From: Bacillota bacterium | Lineage (GTDB): Bacteria; Bacillota; Clostridia; Tissierellales; Tissierellaceae | Reading direction: 5' to 3' | DNA: 64,000 nt | Assembly: GCA_023388495.1 (NCBI GenBank) | Contig: JAEWGC010000025.1 | Span: forward strand, 45,657-109,656 | Part shown: one piece after another, positions 26,758 through 34,829 of the stretch | Numbering within the stretch: the first letter of the stretch is position 1 | Layout: every line of letters starts with the position of its first letter | The notes under the pieces: model-generated | The model's database searches: none | What the model was told of the DNA's origin: nothing | What the model saw: the letters and a program-made list of their open reading frames with translations, nothing else | Position numbers and translations under genes: made by a program

Positions 26758-28170
26758 CTATAATATAAATCCTAATCCTAAATACAATAAACATGTTAGT
26801 CCTGCAACTACTAAAGCATAAGGCATTTGTGTATTAACATGATCCATATGATCAGATCCTGATGCTAGAGATGAAAGAATATTAGTATCTGATATAGGAG
26901 AGCAATGGTCTCCGAAGCATCCACCACTCATAACAGCTGCTATAGATGCATAGATAACATTATTAATAACTCCACCTGTTAAGTTAAAGGCTAAAGGGAT
27001 AGCTATAGGTGTCATTATTGCATATGTCCCCCAGCTTGTTCCAGTGAAAAATGAAACAAATGCACATGTAAGGAAAGTGAATACTAATAATAATGTTGGA
27101 GTCATCCAAGCCTTTGTAATAGATACTACATAGTTAGCAGTTCCTAACTCTTTACTAATGGAGTTTAGACAATAGGCTAAGGATAATATAAGTATTGCTG
27201 AAATAATACTCTTGATTCCTTCTATAGCTGTTTTTACAAGTTCATCAATTGTAGCCATTTTTTGAATTAACATAGTTACAAATTGGAACACTACAGCTGC
27301 AATAAATCCTTCAAGGGTTTTAGCGCTTCCTGTAAATAAATAGGTTCCTAATGTAACACTAATAATAATAAGTGCTGGTCCAAAGAAATTTACTAATAAA
27401 TTTGGTTTAACTCCTTCATTTGGCTTAATTTGCTCTAATTCCTTACCCATCATTGGATTAGCTCCATCAGCTATTACTTTACCTGTTTCCCTTGCTCTTT
27501 TTTCAGCTTTTCTCATTGGACCAAAATCTGGCACAATACCAACTGCTATTAGTCCCACCAAAACAACTGAAAGTATTCCGTAAAAGTTGAATGGAACCAT
27601 TTTAATTACTGCATTTGTGGCTACAGTCTTGTCTACAAATGCTCCTATCCCCACTAATAGTCCTGCCATATAAACTCCCCAAGCTGAAAATGGTATCAGT
27701 GTACAAACTGGTGCTGAGGTTGAACTACAAATGTAGGATAATTTTTCCCTTGATACCCTTGCCTTATCTGTTATACCTTTCATAACAGTTCCTACATACA
27801 AGGGACTAAAATAATCACTGAAGAAAATAAATATTCCTAATAACCAAGCTATTATTTGAGCTCCTGCTGCTTTAATACTTCTTCTTTCTATACGTTTAGT
27901 AAAAGCATCAATTGCTCCAGATTTTTGAAAGTATGCTACCATAATACCTACAAATACTTCTATACAAACAACCCAAATAAAATCTGAATTTCCTAATGCA
28001 TCTTGAACTAAACCTGTAAAACCAAATAAAACATTTTGTCCTGTTACAAAAATTCCTACTATAATTCCTATTAACAAAGAGAATATAGCATCTTTAGTAA
28101 CAAAAGCTAGTATTACTGCAACTACTGCTGGTAATAATGATAAAATTCCATAACTTGATAACGGGTCCAT
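26758..28170 (-). CDS. nhaC: NhaC-family Na+/H+ (or substrate) antiporter
   Basis: Inner-membrane antiporter, 470 residues and about 11-12 hydrophobic segments. FFTGTSWGTYAIMTPIAIPLA and GGCFGDHCSPISDTNILSS are NhaC family signatures. Some relatives exchange organic ions (for example malate/lactate). In this operon it could import the substrate or export a product, or balance Na+/H+ during fermentation; the sequence does not decide. Confidence 0.85.
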   Translation of the reverse strand: MDPLSSYGILSLLPAVVAVILAFVTKDAIFSLLIGIIVGIFVTGQNVLFGFTGLVQDALGNSDFIWVVCIEVFVGIMVAYFQKSGAIDAFTKRIERRSIKAAGAQIIAWLLGIFIFFSDYFSPLYVGTVMKGITDKARVSREKLSYICSSTSAPVCTLIPFSAWGVYMAGLLVGIGAFVDKTVATNAVIKMVPFNFYGILSVVLVGLIAVGIVPDFGPMRKAEKRARETGKVIADGANPMMGKELEQIKPNEGVKPNLLVNFFGPALIIISVTLGTYLFTGSAKTLEGFIAAVVFQFVTMLIQKMATIDELVKTAIEGIKSIISAILILSLAYCLNSISKELGTANYVVSITKAWMTPTLLLVFTFLTCAFVSFFTGTSWGTYAIMTPIAIPLAFNLTGGVINNVIYASIAAVMSGGCFGDHCSPISDTNILSSLASGSDHMDHVNTQMPYALVVAGLTCLLYLGLGFIL

Positions 28171-28198
28171 GATTTTCCTCCTTAATTTTTATAAGATT

Positions 28199-29278
28199 TT
28201 ATAATATTTCCAGTAGCTCAGATAAATTATATTTATCTAAACCTAATGTTTCCATTGTTCTTTTCTTCTCTCCTCTATAATCTCTATCCATAATAATTGA
28301 TGTAAGCTTAATAACAGCATCCATTGCTGGTGTTTCTACTCCAAGTTGTTTACCAAGTTCTGACATAAATATTAGTCCATAACCAACATCTTCATTTAAA
28401 TATCTATGGTCTAAGGTTGATTGTGCACCTATTCCCTTAAATCCTATAGCTTCTGAGTATCCTTTATCATATGTTGCTTCCTGCATATAGCCTTGTTTCA
28501 TGCCTAGTACTGGGTCTTCTATGATATTGAACCCAAGCTGCTGACCTATTGCTATTCTCTCTTTATCAACTTCTTGCATTAATCTTCCTACAGCTGTCGT
28601 TACTCCTTCTTCATAGAAGTAAAAATCACCTTTTGTTCTCTCTATTAACGCTGCATTAAGTAAGGTTACGGATGGATGAATAACTGGATTAGCATTTTGC
28701 AGGGTTGTTTGTAATACATTCTTTACTGGAATTAAAGCTGGATAAACTTCTTTTACCAATTCATATACCTTATCTGTATTTTTACTAGGTAGGACTGCTA
28801 GAAGTACCCCATCCTTCAGTTTTAAAAATATATTAATACTGGCTGGTCCATTGATTCTTACGGCATATGGTAATGTACTTGTTTCTGCTATTAAATACTC
28901 TTCATTATCCAAGCTTAATCCTAAAGCATTTTTAAATACTATACTACCACCACAGGAACTAGGACACACTATGAAAATTTGACCCTTTTCTAAATAAGGT
29001 TTTACAGCCTTTCCAAAAGGTTCTGTACTATAGGCTGGCCCTACGACAAATATTAACTTTGCACCTTTCATGGTTTTTTCTAAATCATGACCTGCGTATG
29101 CTAATTTTTGAAAACCTTCTATCATTCCAGCACTAGTGATACCACCTTTTTCGTTTATGCCTTCAATATTAGAAGAAAATTCACTAAAATCATATAAGTA
29201 TACTTCATGCCCTGCCTTTGCCCAGTCAAAGGCTACTGCACAGCCACCATTTCCTGATCCAAGTACTGCTACTTTCAT
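28199..29278 (-). CDS. Opine-dehydrogenase-family protein (grd operon)
   Basis: 359-residue protein with Rossmann start VAVLGSGNGGCAVAFDWA, cofactor-domain end and a C-terminal helical domain with NANPVIHPSVTLLNA (His at the family's catalytic position) and EEGVTTAVGRLMQEVDKER. Related in layout to the copy at 8466-9581 but clearly divergent. It begins 12 bases after the grdB-like stop. Known enzymes reversibly form N-(1-carboxyalkyl)amino acids; here it might make the operon's substrate accessible, or oxidise it. Substrate specificity is unknown. Confidence 0.85.
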   Translation of the reverse strand: MKVAVLGSGNGGCAVAFDWAKAGHEVYLYDFSEFSSNIEGINEKGGITSAGMIEGFQKLAYAGHDLEKTMKGAKLIFVVGPAYSTEPFGKAVKPYLEKGQIFIVCPSSCGGSIVFKNALGLSLDNEEYLIAETSTLPYAVRINGPASINIFLKLKDGVLLAVLPSKNTDKVYELVKEVYPALIPVKNVLQTTLQNANPVIHPSVTLLNAALIERTKGDFYFYEEGVTTAVGRLMQEVDKERIAIGQQLGFNIIEDPVLGMKQGYMQEATYDKGYSEAIGFKGIGAQSTLDHRYLNEDVGYGLIFMSELGKQLGVETPAMDAVIKLTSIIMDRDYRGEKKRTMETLGLDKYNLSELLEIL

Positions 29279-29290
29279 TCAAACTCCTCC

Positions 29291-30562
29291 TTAGAATTTT
29301 TCCTGTAATAAGTTTATAGCATTTTGTACTATTTTCTTTCTGATTTCATTTTCCTTTTCCTCTGTTTCGTTAGGATTACCTACTGGATATGGTATTGCTA
29401 CTGCTGGAACTATTCTTATTGCACCAACTGTTTTTGAAATAGGTGTTACTGTACAAATATGAGCTGCTGGAATACCTACACTTTCTACTTCCTTAACTAT
29501 TGTTGCACCGCAACGTGTACAGGTACCTCAGGTTGATGTCATTATAACCCCATCTACTCCTGCATCTAATAATTCTTTTGCTATTTCTTTTCCCATTCTT
29601 GTGCCATCTGCAACTGATGTTGAGTTTCCTGTAGTTATAAAATAATATTCATATAAACTACCTATCTCCTGATTTTTCTCTAATTCTTTAAGTATGTCCA
29701 GTGGCAATAACCTATTAGGATTATGATTTGCATATACTGGATCAAATCCTGCATGAACTGATTCAAATTCCCCTTCTTCGAATCTTTCTATATTGCCAAC
29801 GTGATATTTTTTATAAAATTTCGCTGTAGCTGCAGGAAGATGATCTGGATTATTCATAGGTACTAATCCACTGGTTGTTAGTAAAGCTATTTTCGCCTTT
29901 TTTATATCAGTTATTGGCTCTGCTGGAGTAATATTGTTATATACTGGTATTGGAATTTCAGTTTTAAATTCTTCTCCTTTTAACTTTTTAACTAACATAT
30001 CGAGTGCTCTCTCTGCACCAGTCTTTTCTTTAAATACATTCACTCTAATTCCTTTTGGAATATATCCTTCCTCATCTGGTAAGCCAATCCCTTCATTTTT
30101 CAATAGCTTATTAGCTAATTTCACCATTTTGGGAACTGCTTTTCTTATTGCTGCAGCTGAATTTCCTGTCTCCACAATATAGGTATTACTCTTATATATC
30201 TCTACTGCTGGATTCTCTATATACATTCCTGTTATAGTTTCTATTCCATATTTTTCATTGACAAAATTGCAAATATCACCACAAGCAATACCAAATCTAC
30301 CAGCATTAAATGCTGGTCCCGCTATTATTAAATCTGGTTTAACTTCTTCTATTTGCTCTGATATAAATTTTCTTGTTTCTTCTATGTTTTCTGCATAGAA
30401 ATTATCTCCGCAGATTATAGTAGCAACTATTTCTCCTTCTAATCCTTTAAATGTATTAGCTGAACCAACTGCTCCCATCTGTATTTGTGGCGGTATACTT
30501 GCCTTATCCTCACCACCTATTTGCCCAAAGAATTGATTTGTATAAAATAATATTCTTTTCAT
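29291..30562 (-). CDS. grdB: GrdB-type selenoprotein, reductase component B (UGA = selenocysteine)
   Basis: Substrate-binding selenoprotein subunit of a glycine/sarcosine/betaine-type reductase. Translation from ATG 30562 runs 344 residues to TGA at 29528-29530, then continues in frame as GTCTRCGATIVKEVESVGIPAAH to a TAA at 29291, 423 residues in all. TSTUGTCTRCGA matches the GrdB active site. A small stem-loop with GGU in the loop follows the UGA (29502-29514). N-terminus MKRILFYTNQFFGQIGG is typical. The selenol takes part in releasing the amine while the carboxyalkyl group moves to GrdA selenium. It lies 11 bases after the grdE-like gene. Divergence from the three known substrate types could not be measured. 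Gene callers that stop at UGA will split it. Confidence 0.93.
29495..29530 (-). promoter_or_regulatory. UGA selenocysteine codon and putative bacterial SECIS
   Basis: The in-frame TGA (29530-29528) is followed after about 13 bases by a stem GTTGC/GCAAC closing on GGT (29514-29502), similar in placement and loop to the E. coli fdhF element read by SelB. Confidence 0.75.
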
Positions 30563-30573
30563 CCTCTCACCTC

Positions 30574-31854
30574 CTAAATTGTTACTGCTGATAAATGACT
30601 AAATCCTTGTAGATTGTGGCTTCCTAGTATACCGTGGACTTCTATGATTAAAGAACCATCTTCTTGTCTTGAACCTTGGAAACCTCCTGTAACATGTTCT
30701 AAAGCATCTAAATCTCCTAGTATTACATCCATTGGCGGTATTTGAATTGTTGCATTACTATTTCCAGTTGAAACCATTGCATTTGCCTCTATGGTACCAT
30801 CTGGTAAAGATTCAGATTTTCCATCTACTCCTGCATCTTCGTTGCTAATGAGAACTGTTTTTATTCCTTTATTTTCAAGTCTTTTACATATCATCATTAA
30901 ATCAGTTGTAGGATTTCCAAAACCTTCTTGTGATTGAATAACTCCATCTGCTCCTAGCATTTCTACTGTTCTAGATGTAATTATTGCATTTCTATATTTA
31001 TCTGCTAGATATGTAGTCATAGGACTTAAAACTACACCTATAAAATTTATTTCTTTCCCATGCCTTTTGAAGCATTCATTAATAACAGCATTATTTTGAT
31101 GATGATATGTTGTAGTCTTAGATCCTGCTGATACACAGTTACCGCTAACTAAAGCTCCATCAAATATTTCTAGAGGATTTACTACTGTAGAAACCATAGT
31201 CTTAACATCTTTTCCATAAAAATAAGTGTCATGTAAAAGACCTTGCCCTACGCATTGATAAACATATGCTACTTTTGGTAGCTCTGGGTATTCCTTTGAC
31301 TTGGTTGATAAGTCATCCCAAGTATAAACTTCTTCCTCATAAGCTGTACATTCTAAGGCTCTTTTTCCGATATAATGTGCTACTTTTATTCCTCCAAGTC
31401 TTACTGCTTCTTCATGTTCATGTTGCCCTACTCCAGTTTTCTTCTTTATATTAAGAACAAGGTTATTTAGCTGGGAAAATGGCGTATATTTAGTTAAAGG
31501 ACCCTTCATGTCAATTATTCCTTCTTGAAATCCTACTATGGGGCCTGTAGTGATTACAGCACAATTCTTCAAAGCATACGTAACTCCTCTGCCAACATCC
31601 TCTATTACACCATCTACTCCAGGAAAAGCATCTCCATTTAATTTTGCTCTAGGCTCTATAACATCTTTAACAGGAATTATTCTGATGGATTCTCCAGGTC
31701 TTGCTATATCTATTTGTACGTCTTGTATCCTTTCATCTTTTAACAACAAATCTCGGATTTCATCCTTACATATAGTTAGTAGTCCATTATCTATATTTGT
31801 AGTCGAACCAAATACTATATCAGTTACTTTAATTTTTCTTAAAATTAACTCCAT
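30574..31854 (-). CDS. grdE: GrdE-type pro-protein, pyruvoyl reductase component B
   Basis: Precursor that cleaves itself into alpha and beta subunits and creates a pyruvoyl cofactor for binding the substrate amine. 426 residues. The cleavage site is visible as GALVSGNCVSAG, Asn239-Cys240, close to the Asn241-Cys242 site of known GrdE. The GQHEHEEAVRLGG and SNEDAGVDGKSESLPDG blocks are family-like. First gene of the operon, 44 bases after the sigma-54 -12 element, with GGAGG before the ATG. The pyruvoyl group forms a Schiff base with primary amines such as glycine; secondary-amine enzymes (sarcosine GrdG) keep the same precursor. Confidence 0.92.
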   Translation of the reverse strand: MELILRKIKVTDIVFGSTTNIDNGLLTICKDEIRDLLLKDERIQDVQIDIARPGESIRIIPVKDVIEPRAKLNGDAFPGVDGVIEDVGRGVTYALKNCAVITTGPIVGFQEGIIDMKGPLTKYTPFSQLNNLVLNIKKKTGVGQHEHEEAVRLGGIKVAHYIGKRALECTAYEEEVYTWDDLSTKSKEYPELPKVAYVYQCVGQGLLHDTYFYGKDVKTMVSTVVNPLEIFDGALVSGNCVSAGSKTTTYHHQNNAVINECFKRHGKEINFIGVVLSPMTTYLADKYRNAIITSRTVEMLGADGVIQSQEGFGNPTTDLMMICKRLENKGIKTVLISNEDAGVDGKSESLPDGTIEANAMVSTGNSNATIQIPPMDVILGDLDALEHVTGGFQGSRQEDGSLIIEVHGILGSHNLQGFSHLSAVTI

Positions 31855-31897
31855 ATCCTGACCTCCATTTCTTAATTTATTTACACCATCATATTAT

Positions 31898-31913
31898 TGC
31901 AAAAGCTATGCCA
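31898..31913 (-). promoter_or_regulatory. Sigma-54 (-24/-12) promoter of the grd-opine operon
   Basis: On the minus strand TGGCATAGCTTTTGCA fits TGGCAYR-N4-TTGCW exactly, with GG and GC ten bases apart. It lies 44 bases before the grdE-like ATG and directly downstream of a gene for a sigma-54 activator. Confidence 0.9.
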
Positions 31914-31951
31914 ATAATTAAAGTAGAGTTTTGGTTATTTGCCAATAAAAA

Positions 31952-31980
31952 AGCACAAAAAAGTGACAGAAAACTGTCAC
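31952..31980 (-). terminator. Terminator of the sigma-54 activator gene
   Basis: GTGACAG and CTGTCAC pair around TTTT, then TTTTTTGTG on the minus strand. It separates the regulator from the sigma-54 promoter. Confidence 0.85.
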
Positions 31981-32011
31981 CTAATGAAAAATTTTTTGCT
32001 TTTTTTTAATA

Positions 32012-33418
32012 TTAATTAAAATCTATTCCATATTTATCTAATTTATAGTGTAATCTTTGCCTAGTTATTTTTAACAATGATGCTGCTTTAGTTATATTAC
32101 CACCTGTGCTTTCTAAAGCTTTATTTATCATTTGTTTTTCTATTCTTTCAAGCATTTCATCTAAAGGTATAGTACAATTTATATCAAAATTATCCCCAAT
32201 AAAATCATTGTTTTCTTTGCTAATTTTATCGCTTAAATATACAGGCAGATGAATTAATTTTATTTCCTCATTATTTGCTACAAAATGAATTGAAGATTCT
32301 ATTATATGTTGAAGTTCCCTTACATTCCCTGGCCAATTATAATCAAAAAATAATTTCCTTACTTCATTAGATATACCGGTTATTTTCTTATTGTATTTTT
32401 CATTATAAAGACTTATAAAATGCTCAACATATATCATTATATCTTCTTTCCGTTCTCTTAAAGGTAGAAGTTTTAAACTTATTCCACATAACCTATAGAA
32501 TAAATCTTCTCTAATTTGGCCTAACTCCATAGCCTTGACTGGTTCTATATTCATTGCTGCAATGATTCTAACATCTACCTTTTTCTCTTCACTACCTCCT
32601 ACCCTACGAACTCTTCCATCCTGCAGAACTCTTAGTAATTTCGCTTGTAGATTTAATGGCATAGAGTTCACTTCATCTAAAAATAAGGTTCCTCCATGAG
32701 CTTCTTCAAATAAACCTGTTTTATCTATGGCACCAGTAAAGGCCCCTTTAACCGAACCAAATAATATGGATTCAAAAAGATTTTCTGGAAGAGCAGCACA
32801 ATTTTGTACTATAAATGGTTTATCTTTTCTATTACTATGATTATGTATTGATTGAACATATAGCTCCTTACCTGTCCCTGTTTCTCCATATACTATAACC
32901 GAGGATGTATTATCTGATATTATCTTTGCTTTTTCTATATTATGTAACATTTCCTTATTGGAAGTAATTATATCTTCAAAAGTATATACTGCCCCTTGGG
33001 TTCTGTTATATTTAACAGAATCTGTTTTAGAAGCATATATTTTTCTTTTTACCTGCTCCTCAATCTTTGTTATATCTTTAGATAATTCTATTGCACCTAG
33101 AATTTTGCCGCTTTTTATTATTGGTATTGTAAGGTTTTGAGTATTTATAACCCGTCCCTTATAATCGCTAAATACCTGCTCTGGTAAATAAATCGGCTTT
33201 CCTTCATTAATACATCTAATCATAGTGCTATCTTTAGGGTTAATATTAGGATATACTTCTAAAAAATTTCTATTTAATATGTTCTCAAGATCATCTTCAC
33301 AACCACTACTATCAAATCTAGGATTATATCTTACAGAATATACAATTTTGCCATGCCTATCTACTATCATTATTGCGTCTACATAATTCATATTGGTTAG
33401 ATAATTGTTATCTTTCAT
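32012..33418 (-). CDS. Sigma-54-dependent activator with PAS sensor (RocR-like)
   Basis: Enhancer-binding protein that opens sigma-54 promoters with ATP. 468 residues: N-terminal PAS domain (about 10-125), AAA+ domain (about 150-390) with GETGTGKE Walker A, the sigma-54 contact loop GAFTGA and LFLDEVN Walker B, then a Fis-type helix-turn-helix (GGNITKAASLLKITRQRLHYKL). It lacks a receiver domain, so it probably senses a small ligand through PAS. Its position upstream of the grd-opine operon makes that operon the obvious target; the ligand is perhaps the substrate. Confidence 0.93.
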   Translation of the reverse strand: MKDNNYLTNMNYVDAIMIVDRHGKIVYSVRYNPRFDSSGCEDDLENILNRNFLEVYPNINPKDSTMIRCINEGKPIYLPEQVFSDYKGRVINTQNLTIPIIKSGKILGAIELSKDITKIEEQVKRKIYASKTDSVKYNRTQGAVYTFEDIITSNKEMLHNIEKAKIISDNTSSVIVYGETGTGKELYVQSIHNHSNRKDKPFIVQNCAALPENLFESILFGSVKGAFTGAIDKTGLFEEAHGGTLFLDEVNSMPLNLQAKLLRVLQDGRVRRVGGSEEKKVDVRIIAAMNIEPVKAMELGQIREDLFYRLCGISLKLLPLRERKEDIMIYVEHFISLYNEKYNKKITGISNEVRKLFFDYNWPGNVRELQHIIESSIHFVANNEEIKLIHLPVYLSDKISKENNDFIGDNFDINCTIPLDEMLERIEKQMINKALESTGGNITKAASLLKITRQRLHYKLDKYGIDFN

Positions 33419-33531
33419 TTTTCCCCCTCCAGCTTGTCTATGATTATATTATATAATACCTCTATGGATTATTGCAAATACGTAATTTAGAGTATAATGG
33501 GCTTTACTCTCCTGAAAATCTTGTCACTAAA

Positions 33532-33578
33532 AAGCCCATATCTTATAAAGATATGAGCCTCTTTGATTTATTTATATT
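33532..33578 (-). terminator. Terminator after cotJC, copy of the 25560-25606 sequence
   Basis: Exact 47-base copy of the terminator 8 kb away, starting four bases beyond the cotJC stop. Confidence 0.88.
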
Positions 33579-33581
33579 AAT

Positions 33582-34154
33582 TTAATAATATCTTCTACTA
33601 TCTATATGTTCCTGAACAATTCTTAAGGTTTCTCCAAATCTTTGGAAGTGTACTACTTCTCTTTCTCTTAAAAATCTTAATGTATCTGTTACTCCTGGGT
33701 CATCACTTACGCGAATTAACCATTCGTAAGTGGCTCTAGCTTTTTCCTCTGCTGCCATATCCTCGTGTAAATCTGCTATTGGGTCATCCTTCGATTGAAT
33801 ATAAGCCGCTTTCCAGGCTTCACCTGCTGCATTATGAGGGAATGGACTCTTTCCGTGATTTACATAATGTGCCTCAAATGGAGTCCCCTTTATTTGACTA
33901 ACTGGTGCATCCTTTACTAATCTCCATACTAAGGTTCCAATTATTTCCCAGTGGGCTAGTTCTTCTGTACCTATATCCGTCAATATTGCCTTACCTTCAT
34001 TTGTAGGCATGGTCCATCTTTGAGTTAAATATCTTATTCCTGCTGACAACTCTCCATCTGGCCCTCCGAACTGTTCTAGTATCATGGCAGCTAGGGCTGG
34101 ATTTGTTGTATCTACTCTTACTGGATATTGCAATTTTTTTTCATAAATCCACAT
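33582..34154 (-). CDS. cotJC: Spore coat protein CotJC (manganese-catalase family)
   Basis: 190-residue ferritin-like protein with metal-ligand motifs of Mn-catalase: TDIGTEELAHWEIIG, EDMAAEEKARATYEWL and REREVVHFQRFGE. The start MWIYEKKLQYPVRVD is the CotJC start. It is the third gene of cotJABC, expressed in the mother cell in Bacillus and Clostridioides. It follows cotJB by 12 bases. Confidence 0.95.
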   Translation of the reverse strand: MWIYEKKLQYPVRVDTTNPALAAMILEQFGGPDGELSAGIRYLTQRWTMPTNEGKAILTDIGTEELAHWEIIGTLVWRLVKDAPVSQIKGTPFEAHYVNHGKSPFPHNAAGEAWKAAYIQSKDDPIADLHEDMAAEEKARATYEWLIRVSDDPGVTDTLRFLREREVVHFQRFGETLRIVQEHIDSRRYY

Positions 34155-34166
34155 GTTTATCCCCCT

Positions 34167-34427
34167 CTAAAAATTAGTAAAATTTATTTCCCAAGGCCAA
34201 GGTCCATCAATATAGCCCCATGGATATTTACTCATACCTGTATTTTTTAGAGGACCATATTTTGCTTGATACATCATTTCAAGCTCACTGTATCTTTGGG
34301 ATGCGTTATTATGAAGCCTCAAGGCCTTTTCATCATTTGGATGAGTATCTAAATATAAAGCTGTTTCTACTAATACAAAAGATACTTCCATTAATTCTAT
34401 TAGAAAATCCATTTGTGTCCTATCCAT
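34167..34427 (-). CDS. cotJB: Spore coat protein CotJB
   Basis: 86 residues, helical N-terminal half (FLIELMEVSFVLVETALYLDTHP) and C-terminal PWPWEINF patch typical of CotJB. It overlaps the cotJA end by eight bases. Role in assembling CotJC is family knowledge. Confidence 0.93.
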   Translation of the reverse strand: MDRTQMDFLIELMEVSFVLVETALYLDTHPNDEKALRLHNNASQRYSELEMMYQAKYGPLKNTGMSKYPWGYIDGPWPWEINFTNF

Positions 34428-34620
34428 GGTATGCGCCTCCCCTTTCCCTATCTCCTTCTCCTGTTGTAAAACATGGTTTAACTAGCTCTGGAAATAAGGT
34501 GCCAGCTTTTAATGCTTCTCTTGGACTAAATACTTGATTCATAACTTGAATAGGCACACAAGCCCTTGCTAGACCACCAGGACAACATGGTCTTCCTCCT
34601 ACTTCATATTCTCTATCCAT
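34420..34620 (-). CDS. cotJA: Spore coat protein CotJA
   Basis: 66 residues, Cys- and Pro-rich (RPCCPGGLARACVPIQ), with the family core YGxVFSPREALKAGTLFPEL in its local form. First gene of the cotJ operon, with AGGAGG before the ATG. Confidence 0.92.
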   Translation of the reverse strand: MDREYEVGGRPCCPGGLARACVPIQVMNQVFSPREALKAGTLFPELVKPCFTTGEGDRERGGAYHG

Positions 34621-34689
34621 ATTTTCTCCTCCTAAAAAAATCTGTTCATTACATATTACGCCAGGGAAAATAAATGGTTACATACAAAA

Positions 34690-34716
34690 AAATAATCCCG
34701 AAATCGGGATTATTTT
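34690..34716 (-). terminator. Terminator of the decarboxylase beta-gamma unit
   Basis: AATAATCCCG and CGGGATTATT pair around AAAT/ATTT, with T-rich flanks. It overlaps the stop codon of the 34-residue gene. Confidence 0.88.
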
Positions 34717-34814
34717 TCTGGGAATACTTTAACTAATGCTCTTATGACAAAATAAAATAATATCAATACAAAAAATGTGGTGCCCATTCCATAGGTCAAT
34801 AGTTTAATTAACAT
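34710..34814 (-). CDS. Tiny OadG-like (gamma) membrane subunit
   Basis: 34-residue ORF reading MLIKLLTYGMGTTFFVLILF and on to FPEK before TAA. GGAGG is well spaced from the ATG and the gene begins 15 bases after the decarboxylase beta subunit. It has one membrane helix with the MGTTFFVL pattern seen in the gamma subunits of Na+-translocating decarboxylases, but lacks the usual ~80-residue tail. Probably an assembly subunit for the beta protein. It is too short for most gene callers. Confidence 0.72.
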   Translation of the reverse strand: MLIKLLTYGMGTTFFVLILFYFVIRALVKVFPEK

Positions 34815-34829
34815 ACTAGTCCTCCTAAG

